From Candidatus Limnocylindrales bacterium (GTDB lineage Bacteria > Moduliflexota > Moduliflexia > Moduliflexales > JAUQPW01), in assembly GCA_035559535.1 (NCBI GenBank), contig DATMBG010000006.1, positions 62,001 to 126,000 of the forward strand: 64,000 nucleotides of DNA. The letters run 5' to 3'. How positions within the stretch are numbered: the stretch's first letter is position 1; every line of letters begins with the position of its first letter. A program made the translations under genes and the position numbers. Below are positions 8,862-17,260 of the stretch, piece after piece. The notes under the pieces were generated by a model, which was not told where the DNA came from, made no database searches, and worked only from the letters and a program-made list of their open reading frames with translations.

Positions 8862-9023
8862 TAGTTTGCCGTCTGTTATCCGTTGTCTGTAATAGCTCCA
8901 GAGACCCAGAAAACATGGAGATAAAGTACGGGTCGATGGTCATCGACCCGTACGTTTTATTTCTCCCCAGGTTCTCTGACTCTTTGTGGCCAAGCACAAC
9001 AAACAATGGGCAACGGACGCCTG
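8862..9023. repeat. Nested palindromic elements between two hydrolase genes
   Basis: The outer arms carry CCGTCTGTTATCCGTTGTC and ACAAACAATGGGCAACGGAC (the 'caacgga' family). The centre (8926-8953) holds a second copy of the 28-bp GTACGGGTCGATGG palindrome, flanked by ATAAA/TTTTAT. One palindrome family is thus nested in another. Confidence 0.75.
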
Positions 9024-11207
9024 TCAAAACAGCGATTTTCCATCAAAATAAGGCGGAACTTCAACTCCTAAGGATTTTAAAATGGTTGGAGCAATATCGA
9101 CAATATGGGGAGATGTTGTCCGAACAGGTCGATTGCAGAAAAGAACTCCCGGGACCAATTGAGGATCCATACAGTGATCTCCACCCCAGGCTTTTTCGTT
9201 ATTTTTAAAGACCTGCTCATCTAACCTTCCGGTTACTGATTCCCAGGAAGCCCGATATCCTTTATTATATCCGATGATGAGATCGGGAGCATTCTCCATG
9301 TAGGGACCCGAGTAAACCTCCCGGCTATCATAAACTCTCCGGATAGCAACCTCACCGGTTTCCTCATCCTTCAAGCCTGTGAGTTTCATGCTCAATTCTT
9401 TCTTCAACTCCTCAAACTCTCTCCCGGGTTTCACAATTCCCATGGCTTCCCGCCCTTTCAGGTTGATATATAGGCCTGCCAGGCCTAAAGCGTATGCCTT
9501 GGTTCGACTCCAATCTACCCGTCTCAGCCAATCATTCCCCCTACTTCCGGTGTTTTCTTCCAGAAACAGATAACCATTCTGATATAACCAGGTATTCAGA
9601 TTAACCCCACGTTGGAACCGGCTAAATCCATGATCGGACATAACCAGAAGAAGGGTCTTCTCATCAACCTTTTCCATTACCCGCCCCAGCAGATCATCCA
9701 TACGCTTATAAAGGTCCGGTATGACACCTGTAAGGGAGTGGGAGAGTGGGGGGGTATGGGAGTATGGAGGTGGGGGAGTATGGAAGTGTGGAAGTATGGA
9801 AGTGTGGGGGTGTAGGGGAGATTCGCCTATACTCCCATACTCCCTCCCCTCCATACTTTCTTTCTTCCAATACTTCCAGAACATGTGCTGAATCCGATCG
9901 GTTGTATCGAAAACACATACACATAGACCTTTTCGAATTTTCTCTAATTCGTGAAAGAGCATCTTCTCCCGCTCTTCATGGATCAGGTAAGCCTGTTCCA
10001 GAAAAGCTTTTTCATCCAGTGCCCCTTCGTTTAAGGCCCAGGTATCCTCGGCGAGTCCTAAGGTCGTATAACTTCCGATTACTTTAGCCAGGTAGATGGA
10101 GTAGATAAAGGGATATGATATGGGAAGGGCCGGATTTTCGGGGTCGATGTTGATGGGGGAGAGATAGAGTCCAAATTCCGGGAAGATACTTTTGAGATAA
10201 AACCGACAGATCCCGTAAACTTTCATTCCCAGACCTAATTTGAAGGTGAGGCGAACCCAGGGAGAATATTGTCCTTTTTTGAGCCGAAGCTTCTGACCTG
10301 AAACTTCCAGTTCAACCTCTTCTGAATCTTTATAGATGGTAATGAAAAGGGGCAGTTTGATTTCGGTGCGTTTCTTAAGGATTGGATTTTCCGGTCCTTC
10401 AATAAAGGTTCGGATTTTGTTTTCTACGATTTCTACTTTAAAAAATCTTCCTTCGGTGTGCCCTTCAAGTTCATCCTGGCTGGTTGTATAGTAGGAAAAG
10501 GTGCCTTGCGAGCCTCTTAGATCGGGTACCCCCATAGCCGATAACACACGGCCTGCAAACTTTTCCGGCGGAAAGGTAATGGGAACCCGCAGAATAGAAC
10601 TGGAAATACCTTTTTCCCCGAGGATATTCCAAAAGGGTTTTCCTTTCCGCAGAAGTTTAATTTGAGGTCTTCCCAAAGGAATCACATACTTTCCCAGGGA
10701 GAGGGTTCTGGAAGGTCCTCCAATATGAGCTGAAGAAAGGTAGGGAAGATAGGTTTTGCGATCGCGGCTCAAGAAATCAAATATATTATGTCTTCCCGGA
10801 TTGACTCCCGTGATAAAGGAAGACCAGGCAACCGGGGATATGGAAGGGGTAGTCGTCTGAAGTCGGTGATAGCTCCCCATCTCTTTGAGTTTTGAAAAAT
10901 TTTTGAGATGTCCTTGTTCCATGAGCTCTTCCACCGTAGAGGGGTCCATACCATCCAATCCGATCACAATAACCCGATCGATATCACTTTTAACATAGCC
11001 TTTTTTCCTTTTCAATTTGATTAAAACAAGCCTTACAGGCAACAGGATAAGGGCCAGTAAAGCTAAAAGAAAGGTAGCCAACAAAATAAAAAAGGAACTA
11101 AAAAAGGCAAACCCAGCTCCCGGGCCAATATAGGCAGAGGCTATGGAAGGTAAACCCAGCAAAGCCACTATAAACAGATAAAATATAATGAGGCTTTTTT
11201 TCATCAT
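9024..11207 (-). CDS. Membrane-anchored AlkP-superfamily phosphohydrolase (COG3379-like), paralogue 2
   Basis: From ATG 11207 this is 727 residues. The open frame runs 120 bases further upstream but would overlap the preceding gene, and the chosen N-terminus MMKKSLIIFYLFIVALLG looks like a signal or anchor. After IASAYIGPGAG a second hydrophobic stretch follows (LLATFLLALLALILLP). Catalytic-fold motifs are VIVIGLDGMDP, SPVAWSSFITGVNPGRHNIFDF, IQHMFW, VMSDHGF and GGDHCM. It is a paralogue of the 684-aa protein downstream. About 35 residues in the middle (EYGSIGE then SPLHPHTSILPHFHTPPPPY) are encoded by an inserted palindromic GTATGGGAGTATGG repeat and replace a short loop (DPQHPMYSSREDG) of the paralogue. 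Substrate unknown. Confidence 0.85.
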   Translation of the reverse strand: MMKKSLIIFYLFIVALLGLPSIASAYIGPGAGFAFFSSFFILLATFLLALLALILLPVRLVLIKLKRKKGYVKSDIDRVIVIGLDGMDPSTVEELMEQGHLKNFSKLKEMGSYHRLQTTTPSISPVAWSSFITGVNPGRHNIFDFLSRDRKTYLPYLSSAHIGGPSRTLSLGKYVIPLGRPQIKLLRKGKPFWNILGEKGISSSILRVPITFPPEKFAGRVLSAMGVPDLRGSQGTFSYYTTSQDELEGHTEGRFFKVEIVENKIRTFIEGPENPILKKRTEIKLPLFITIYKDSEEVELEVSGQKLRLKKGQYSPWVRLTFKLGLGMKVYGICRFYLKSIFPEFGLYLSPINIDPENPALPISYPFIYSIYLAKVIGSYTTLGLAEDTWALNEGALDEKAFLEQAYLIHEEREKMLFHELEKIRKGLCVCVFDTTDRIQHMFWKYWKKESMEGREYGSIGESPLHPHTSILPHFHTPPPPYSHTPPLSHSLTGVIPDLYKRMDDLLGRVMEKVDEKTLLLVMSDHGFSRFQRGVNLNTWLYQNGYLFLEENTGSRGNDWLRRVDWSRTKAYALGLAGLYINLKGREAMGIVKPGREFEELKKELSMKLTGLKDEETGEVAIRRVYDSREVYSGPYMENAPDLIIGYNKGYRASWESVTGRLDEQVFKNNEKAWGGDHCMDPQLVPGVLFCNRPVRTTSPHIVDIAPTILKSLGVEVPPYFDGKSLF
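9733..9862. repeat. 'GTATGGGAGTATGG' palindromic repeat translated in frame
   Basis: A G-rich tandem arm (period about 10) is followed by a C-rich complementary arm (ATACTCCCATACTCCC). It lies wholly inside the 727-aa hydrolase gene without breaking the frame. The same family is intergenic at 13.1, 22.3 and 40.7 kb and intragenic at 31.7 kb. Confidence 0.85.
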
Positions 11208-11231
11208 TTTGTTTTTGTTGGTTGAAATGTA

Positions 11232-11260
11232 AGCTAGCATGTAACTCCAGGGGGTGTCAA
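11232..11260 (-). promoter_or_regulatory. Possible sigma-70-type promoter before the 727-aa hydrolase
   Basis: A perfect TTGACA (11255-11260, minus sense) lies upstream of the gene. The matching -10 (CTAGCT or TAGCTT) is poor, so this is a weak call. Confidence 0.3.
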
Positions 11261-11802
11261 GATTGAAATTTTTTACCGCCCCAGTGTATGACCAGAAAAA
11301 GGATAATACCAAATAAGATGGTTTCAAAGGCGATGGTTTCCCAATTGATTATAGACCATATTCCCAATTTAAAATCTACAGAAGGAAGTAAGGCCATAGG
11401 GGAGGTATATTTTTTAGTGATCCAGGGATAAAATATAGCGATCCCCTGTCCGCTCCGGTGCCCCAATTCATCTCCGCAAAAAAAGTCCATAAAGCCATGG
11501 GAGAAGATGAGGATAAAATACCGGAAAATTTTTTGTAATCTCTGTTCGATGGGAGAAAAAAAGCTCAGGGTCACGGCCAGCAGGAGGGCAAAAAAGGGAC
11601 TATGGGTAAAAGTCCTATGGATGGCATGCCGGTCCCCATAGACCCAAATCCCTGCCAGCATATCTATATCCGGTAAATTGGCCAGCGTCACGGCCGTCAG
11701 GATCTCCCATTTTTGTTCCCATACCTGCCCCCACCGTTTATAAGGATTCCACAAAAAGTAGAGACTCAGGCCTGCCAGAGAATGACCTACCGGTGATGAC
11801 AT
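11257..11802 (-). CDS. YdjM/DUF457-like membrane-bound metal-dependent hydrolase
   Basis: From ATG 11802 this is 181 residues. The frame extends to a TTG at 11841 but the N-terminus MSSPVGHSLAG is the typical family start. Features are an early GHSLAG histidine motif, LANLPDIDML (DxD-type metal site), HRTFTHSPFF (the conserved HR..THS motif) and SHGFMDFFCGDE. Four hydrophobic segments are visible (about 55-70, 90-108, 115-130, 155-178). The family comprises polytopic, probably zinc-dependent hydrolases of unknown or varied substrates, including the LexA-regulated YdjM of E. coli. It lies between the glycosyltransferase and hydrolase genes on the same strand. Confidence 0.8.
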   Translation of the reverse strand: MSSPVGHSLAGLSLYFLWNPYKRWGQVWEQKWEILTAVTLANLPDIDMLAGIWVYGDRHAIHRTFTHSPFFALLLAVTLSFFSPIEQRLQKIFRYFILIFSHGFMDFFCGDELGHRSGQGIAIFYPWITKKYTSPMALLPSVDFKLGIWSIINWETIAFETILFGIILFLVIHWGGKKFQS

Positions 11803-11859
11803 CAATGAAATAGGAACCAGAAATCCGAATTCAAAATCCAAAATTTAAACTTCTGGCTT

Positions 11860-13068
11860 CTAATTTCTACCTTCCGACTTCTGAAGTACTTTCTCATACA
11901 CCTCATCGATCTTCTCGGTGATAGCATTTAAACTAAACAATTCATCGACAGTTTTGCGGGCATTTTCTCCCAATCGACGTCGAAGTTCGGGATCTTTTAG
12001 GAGTTTAACAATCCCCCAACCGATTTCTTCGGCGCTGTGATCCTTCACTACAATGGCATCATACATGTTTTTCAAACCCTTAGAAGATCCGAGTGGACAA
12101 ACGATGGCATTTCCGGCTGCCATGTAGTTAAGCATTTTGATGGGAACACCCGGGCAATCCGGTCTAGAAACGACGGCAACGTCGGCTGCAGCTAAAAAGT
12201 AGGGAATTTCTTCCAAAGGCCTTTCGTCGGTGAAGAGGATATTTTTCAGAACTCCTAATTCGCTGGCCATAGTTCGGTACTTAGCAAGCTGAGCCTCATC
12301 GATATAGTTCCCAACCATCAGAAGAAGGGCTTGGGGAAATTCAGAGACAACCACTTTCATAGCCTGGATGAGGTAATCGATCCGCTGAAATTCATTGAGA
12401 AGTCCCGTATAGATGATCACCGGTCTTCCCCCTAAATTATATTTACGCCGCATGAGCTCTGGATCTTTATTTTGGAACATGGTCGGATCAATTCCCATTC
12501 GGATCAGGGTCATTTTCTTAGGATCAATTCCCTTCTCAAGGAGGAAATCGAACAATTCTTCTGCAATGGGAATCACATGATCTGCCATACGAGGAACCGT
12601 ATAGTCTAAGGCTTTAGCAAGACCAACGGCCAGGAATTTAGGTCGGATGAAATCATAGCTGGGTAATTCATCAATCATAGAATTGAGTTGAGTATATACC
12701 AAAGGTTTGCCCGTCCATTTCTTACCCAAATATCCAATAATCCCTCCTTCATAGTTATAGCCATGAATCACATCTACTCGATACTTTTTAATAACTTGAC
12801 AAAGCTTCCAAACCATTTGCAAATCAAATAGAGGTCTTTGGGCCGTGGGTCCTACGACGATCCGTTGGGAACCCCCAACCATACGGACTCGATGAAGGAT
12901 CAATCCGGGGTGGAGGGGAATTTTATCTTGAAGGGGATAGGTAATGACATGCACTTCATGACCTTTCTTGGCCTGAACCTGGATAATCTCTCGAATACTG
13001 GCCGGGGTTCCATGATTAACCGGAAACGGGCAAGGAGCTATGGCAGCTATGCAAAGAGGTCGTTTCAT
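11860..13068 (-). CDS. GT4-family glycosyltransferase
   Basis: This 402-residue protein has the GT-B architecture: an N-terminal Rossmann domain starting CIAAIAPCPFPVNHGTPASI with the glycine-rich acceptor loop, and a C-terminal nucleotide-sugar domain starting near GGRPVIIYTGLLNEFQRIDYLIQAM. The donor-binding region reads CPGVPIKMLNYMAAGNAIV, the GT4 helix in a subgroup with KMLNYMA instead of the usual E-x7-E. It would transfer a sugar from a nucleotide donor to a lipid or glycan acceptor at the cytoplasmic membrane face. It follows sugar-modifying genes (aminotransferase, SDR) in the same strand run, which suggests a polysaccharide or glycolipid product. Confidence 0.85.
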   Translation of the reverse strand: MKRPLCIAAIAPCPFPVNHGTPASIREIIQVQAKKGHEVHVITYPLQDKIPLHPGLILHRVRMVGGSQRIVVGPTAQRPLFDLQMVWKLCQVIKKYRVDVIHGYNYEGGIIGYLGKKWTGKPLVYTQLNSMIDELPSYDFIRPKFLAVGLAKALDYTVPRMADHVIPIAEELFDFLLEKGIDPKKMTLIRMGIDPTMFQNKDPELMRRKYNLGGRPVIIYTGLLNEFQRIDYLIQAMKVVVSEFPQALLLMVGNYIDEAQLAKYRTMASELGVLKNILFTDERPLEEIPYFLAAADVAVVSRPDCPGVPIKMLNYMAAGNAIVCPLGSSKGLKNMYDAIVVKDHSAEEIGWGIVKLLKDPELRRRLGENARKTVDELFSLNAITEKIDEVYEKVLQKSEGRN

Positions 13069-13080
13069 GTTAGAGAAGTA

Positions 13081-13160
13081 GAGGGGTATGGGAGTGGGAA
13101 AGTATTAGGAGAATATACTCCCATACTCCCATACCCCCCTGCCCCCATACCCCCACACTC
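13081..13160. repeat. 'GTATGGGAGTATGG' palindromic repeat
   Basis: GAGGGGTATGGGAGTGGG is followed by ATACTCCCATACTCCCATAC and related C-rich units, forming an imperfect hairpin in the gap between the SDR and glycosyltransferase genes. Confidence 0.75.
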
Positions 13161-13173
13161 TCGGTAGCTTTCC

Positions 13174-14118
13174 TTAAAAGGCTTTTAATTGCTTACTAAA
13201 CCACTCCGTTGTCTGTTTCAGACCGTCATCGATAGAAGTCTTGGGTACCCATCCCAGCTTATCACCTGCTTTTTTGATGGAGATGTAATAGGTCTCTACT
13301 TTTTCCTTCTTCGTCAGGTCAAAGGATACATTTAAATGAGGCACTAATTCTTGGAGACTATCCAGAATAGATCGTGTAGAGGTTTGGGTTTCCCCACAGA
13401 TGTTAAATATTTCATTCTCCTGATCCAGGGCCAGTACCACGGCGTCCACCAAATCTTCCAGGTAAATAAATTGACGTGTGCGTTTTCCTTCTCCCCAGAC
13501 TACAATACGTTCTCCTTTTAAACCCTGCTCGATAAAAGTTCGGATCACATTAGATCCGTTCCCACATCCATATACAGAACCGAATCGCAGGATAATGTAT
13601 TTGATTCCATACTTTTTCTGATAGTCTTTAATGAGTTGTTCACTGAACAGCTTGCTCCGGGAGAAAGGTCCTAGATTGGTGATATCAATGGCCGTGGTTT
13701 CATCTACAAAATCTCGGCCACAATTCTCATAAATTAAAAATGTACTGGCAAAGAGAATCTTAGGGATTTTATGGGTACGGCAAATTTCTAAAATGTTAGC
13801 CGTTCCCATTTCGTTAATATAGACCGCATGGTAAGGATTGGAGTTCGCATCATCGGCAACTAATCCAGCAAGATGGCAGACGATATCCACATCTTTGGGT
13901 ATTGCCCGGCTGAGTTCATCAAGTTTAGTAATATCCACCAGTTTTAACCTTTCTGCCGGATAGCCATTTCCGTTAAGGGAAGCTTGCTTATCTATTACCA
14001 GAACCTGATGGCCTATTGCCTGGAGTCTCCTGACCAGGGCTTGACCAATAAATCCGGCACCACCTGTAACGACAATATTTTTAGGAACTATTGGATTTTT
14101 TGAATTCATGCCAGGCAC
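13174..14118 (-). CDS. NAD-dependent epimerase/dehydratase-like SDR lacking the catalytic Tyr
   Basis: This 314-residue extended SDR has the NAD-binding glycine motif VVTGGAGFIGQAL (about 16-28), DITKLDEL and HLAGLVADD. The active-site segment ASTFLIYEN is followed by GPFSRSKLFSEQL. Where the family has YxxxK this protein has F152-S-R-S-K156, so the catalytic Tyr is replaced by Phe while the Lys is kept. The C-terminal substrate domain is normal in length. It overlaps the preceding aminotransferase gene by 13 bases (or 4 bases if ATG 14109 is used), so the two are co-translated. They probably modify a nucleotide sugar for the downstream glycosyltransferase. Confidence 0.82.
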   Translation of the reverse strand: MPGMNSKNPIVPKNIVVTGGAGFIGQALVRRLQAIGHQVLVIDKQASLNGNGYPAERLKLVDITKLDELSRAIPKDVDIVCHLAGLVADDANSNPYHAVYINEMGTANILEICRTHKIPKILFASTFLIYENCGRDFVDETTAIDITNLGPFSRSKLFSEQLIKDYQKKYGIKYIILRFGSVYGCGNGSNVIRTFIEQGLKGERIVVWGEGKRTRQFIYLEDLVDAVVLALDQENEIFNICGETQTSTRSILDSLQELVPHLNVSFDLTKKEKVETYYISIKKAGDKLGWVPKTSIDDGLKQTTEWFSKQLKAF

Positions 14119-15215
14119 CTCCCAATGGAATCGACTACATATCTGGCCTCTTCATCTGTCAGGGTATAATAGATCGGAGGACAGATATGCCTTTTAGCCA
14201 GATCTTCCGAAACAGGCAGACTTTCTGTTGCATAATCTTTAAAAACCGGTTGTAAATGGCAGGGAACTTCATAAACGTACCCTCCCATGGTCACGTTATA
14301 ATCTGCCTTCATTTTTTTATGGAATAAATCTCGATCTACCCCTGGGGGAAGGAAAGCTATATATTTGTAGAAATTGTGTCGGACATTGGCAGGAACTTTC
14401 AAAGTACTAATCTGAGGGATTTCACGGAATTTCTCATCATAAATTTTAGCAATTTCATTTCTTCGTTGAATAAACGAATCCAGTTCACTTAACTGAGCAA
14501 GTCCCAGAAGGGCTTCTACTTCCGGCATCCGCCAGTTATATCCGAACTCCCGATGGTAATTGGTGTTATTGATCTTCGCATGATTCCTCAGGAGCAAAGC
14601 CCGGTTATAAATATCCGGATCGTTGGTGGTAACCATTCCGCCTTCCCCCGTCGTCATAACCTTGGTTGAGAAAAAAGAAAATCCTGCTGCGATCCCTAAG
14701 GTTCCTGCTTTTCTGCCATCCAGAGCGCTCCCATGGGCATGGGCAGCATCTTCGACCAGGAGGAGTCCTTTTTCCTTACAAAGGTCCATGAGTTCATAGG
14801 TATGGGGAGAGACAAGTCCTCCGATGTGAACGGTAATAATGACCTTGGTCTTCGGAGTTAAGCGCTTTCGCACATCCTCAGGATCTACAGTCATATCCGA
14901 GGTACAATCTGCAAAAATCGGTCGACCTCCCGCACTTATTACTGTATAGGCTGTGGCGGCGAAGGTCATCGTAGGGACGATGACATCATAATCTTTCACG
15001 CCGATGGCCCGAAGGATAATCTCTAAAGCTGAAGTTCCACTATTACAACTAACGGCAAATTTAGTTCCTATATAACTGGCAAAGCTTTTCTCAAAGTTCT
15101 CTCCATGCTTATACATGGAGAGAAAAGACTTTCCTTCTAAAATCTCTCGAAAATGGGTCAGAATAAACTCAATACTAGAAGGTGAAAAATAAGCTTTCGT
15201 TGCAGCTATCTTCAT
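14106..15215 (-). CDS. DegT/DnrJ/EryC1/StrS-family PLP aminotransferase
   Basis: This 369-residue sugar aminotransferase has SCNSGTSAL (phosphate-binding, about 56-64), the pyridine-nitrogen aspartate in VEDAAHAHGS (D156) and the Schiff-base lysine in FFSTKVMTTGEGG (K185). The C-terminal YEVPCHLQP and LPVSEDLAKRHICPPIY motifs are typical of the family. These enzymes convert keto-sugar nucleotides to amino sugars. A strong ribosome binding site (TTAAGGAGAT) sits seven bases before ATG. The next gene (SDR) overlaps its end. The pair suggests an amino-sugar in an envelope glycan. Confidence 0.9.
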   Translation of the reverse strand: MKIAATKAYFSPSSIEFILTHFREILEGKSFLSMYKHGENFEKSFASYIGTKFAVSCNSGTSALEIILRAIGVKDYDVIVPTMTFAATAYTVISAGGRPIFADCTSDMTVDPEDVRKRLTPKTKVIITVHIGGLVSPHTYELMDLCKEKGLLLVEDAAHAHGSALDGRKAGTLGIAAGFSFFSTKVMTTGEGGMVTTNDPDIYNRALLLRNHAKINNTNYHREFGYNWRMPEVEALLGLAQLSELDSFIQRRNEIAKIYDEKFREIPQISTLKVPANVRHNFYKYIAFLPPGVDRDLFHKKMKADYNVTMGGYVYEVPCHLQPVFKDYATESLPVSEDLAKRHICPPIYYTLTDEEARYVVDSIGRCLA

Positions 15216-15385
15216 GTGGTAGATCTCCTTAAAAATGTCGGTTTAGCTTACTCTCGTATCAGAAACAGCCAAAATCGAATCTGGGAAAAAAGGTTTTCTT
15301 AACCTGTGTGTTAGACGACCTGATAATCGACCTGCTTTAAGAACTAGCAATATACATACCATCCTGCGATAAGATAACTCCCCAC

Positions 15386-17116
15386 CTATTCAATGTATCC
15401 CATTCCCTTAAGTCTTTCGCTGATCTCAAGGGTTTCTTCATCCGAGTAAGTGTCTACATCGGTTTTTTCCCATCCACCTCCTCCTACCTGACGGGTGCGA
15501 ATAGGATTTTTCAGCCGGTAGGTATCCTGAAAAGCTTCCATCAGAACCCTTCCTTCTAAATCATCTGGAACCGGTACACCTAACAGATAGAGTATGGTGG
15601 AAGGAAGGTCTATAATGCGAGCTCCCTGAAGAGGAAAATTACGCTTGATCATGGGTCCCACCATCATAAGAATTCCTTGATCTCGATGGCTTCCTGTACG
15701 ACCCGAGAAAAACTTAGGCTCACCGGGGGAATCCGGTTTCAACCGCGTAATCGGAGCTCGATCTTTAGAGTAGTAACTGGATCTACTTTGGTAAGAATAT
15801 CCCCGATCCAGACTCCACTTGATTAAGAGATCTGGAGCCCTATGAACGTATTTACCCTGATAAACTTCTTCCCGTGTATAAACCTCTTCCACCACAGGTT
15901 GTTGAGTTTCAGGATCCTTCCACGCCTTCAGGAGCCGGATCACCCGTTGACGGATCTTTTCGTATTCCTCTCCCGGTTCGACAATTCCTTCCGGTTCTCT
16001 CCCTTTCAAATTGATCCAAATCGTCGGGTAGTAAGGTGTTTCTTCAGAATAAGCCAGGGTATTCTTCCAATCTATGGCAGAGAAGCGTAGCCAGGATTCC
16101 ATTTTATTAACGATGTGGGTTCTTCGACGAAAAAGCTCTTTCTTAATGCGTGGAGGGATAGTTTTAAGGCCCCAATGCTTAGCCCAATTCAAGACTTTAG
16201 AAAATATACTTTGGAAAGAGGTTTTCTCACTGGAAGCGCGAAATTTGAGAAGTCCTATGCTTTCCAACCATCGATTCAGGTAAATGACCTTGTCTCCGGC
16301 CCCACCGAATCCGTGATCTGACATAAGAATAACCACGGTGTCTTCGGATATCATGCCGGTCAGTTCTCCAATAATACGATCCAGGGTCTGATAGACGGTG
16401 AGAACGGCTTTGGCACATTCCGGTGATTCATGGGGGTCGTGGAGAGGTGAGTTCGGATCGTGATACTTCCAGTAGTGATGGCCGATCAAATCCGATTCTC
16501 CAAACAAAATCATGAAGCAGTCCCAAGGTTCTCGCTGCAAAAGGTATTTCGCAGTTGCCGCTTTCCGTTCAATGGTCTTCAAAATAACGGGGAGTGCTTC
16601 TGCCGGGCGGCCTTCATTCATATATTTCATGATATCTGCCGAAATGATATAGCCTCCGATACTTCGTTTCAGCTCTTCGTAGAGTTCCGGAGGATACATA
16701 GAAGTAGGATCGGCCTCCGAAGCCACTCCCGGAGCATCAAAGCCACAAATCATAACCCCGTTAATTTCTTCAGGCGGATAAGTGACCGGTACTGCCACCA
16801 CCCCAACACGCTTACCTGCTTCGCTGAGGATCTTCCAGATGGTTTTGCTCTGCCGACGTTTGGCATTGACGAACTCTATCTCGTAACTTCCCGGTTTACG
16901 CTCGGTAAAATCAAAAATACCATGATTCCCCGGGTTTTTCCCGGTCATAAAGGTTGTCCATGCCGGAAAAGTCATGGGAGGAAAGGTCGATTGTAATTCC
17001 CCATAGGATCCACGCTCCATAATTCTGGCTAAATTGGGCAATTTGCCTTCAGCCGCCCAAGGCCGGATTAAGTCGAAGGTTCCTCCATCGAGACCGATAA
17101 TAAGTATCTTGTTCAT
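15386..17116 (-). CDS. Soluble AlkP-superfamily phosphohydrolase/phosphomutase (COG3379-like)
   Basis: This 576-residue protein has no signal peptide or anchor. Metal and nucleophile motifs are ILIIGLDGGTFD (4-15), FPAWTTFMTGKNPGNHGIFDF (about 50-70), GHHYW and LMSDHGFGG. It differs from the two anchored paralogues by its cytoplasmic start, a GSHRDQGI segment near the C-terminus and the extra tail ISERLKGMGYIE. That tail is nearly the same as that of the 64-aa protein at 6493-6687. The ATG follows a CAGGAGGCG ribosome binding site. Substrate unknown; the family hydrolyses phosphoesters or transfers phosphate. It sits between a PfkB-type kinase and a sugar aminotransferase, which hints at sugar-phosphate metabolism. 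Confidence 0.85.
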   Translation of the reverse strand: MNKILIIGLDGGTFDLIRPWAAEGKLPNLARIMERGSYGELQSTFPPMTFPAWTTFMTGKNPGNHGIFDFTERKPGSYEIEFVNAKRRQSKTIWKILSEAGKRVGVVAVPVTYPPEEINGVMICGFDAPGVASEADPTSMYPPELYEELKRSIGGYIISADIMKYMNEGRPAEALPVILKTIERKAATAKYLLQREPWDCFMILFGESDLIGHHYWKYHDPNSPLHDPHESPECAKAVLTVYQTLDRIIGELTGMISEDTVVILMSDHGFGGAGDKVIYLNRWLESIGLLKFRASSEKTSFQSIFSKVLNWAKHWGLKTIPPRIKKELFRRRTHIVNKMESWLRFSAIDWKNTLAYSEETPYYPTIWINLKGREPEGIVEPGEEYEKIRQRVIRLLKAWKDPETQQPVVEEVYTREEVYQGKYVHRAPDLLIKWSLDRGYSYQSRSSYYSKDRAPITRLKPDSPGEPKFFSGRTGSHRDQGILMMVGPMIKRNFPLQGARIIDLPSTILYLLGVPVPDDLEGRVLMEAFQDTYRLKNPIRTRQVGGGGWEKTDVDTYSDEETLEISERLKGMGYIE

Positions 17117-17260
17117 GAAAAGAACGCCTCCTGGTTCATCACAGAATAAAGTGATTCAAAAATTATACAGTTTGGGGAAAGAAGGTAGCCGTTATCCTTA
17201 CACCTTTTAGTCTGCTTTTTCAGGGAAATAGATGCATTTCGCAGACCGCCTCTATTTTAG

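Noticed and set aside
9733-9862. Possible CRISPR array because of short direct repeats
   Set aside because: Units are about 10 bases, degenerate, arranged as two complementary arms, and have no spacers; no cas gene is nearby.
11208-11327. 40-residue N-terminal extension of the 727-aa hydrolase
   Set aside because: It overlaps the YdjM-like gene and lies before a good signal or anchor sequence.
16460-16996. 178-aa plus-strand frame opposite the soluble hydrolase
   Set aside because: Shadow of a well-supported gene with clear motifs; no independent evidence.
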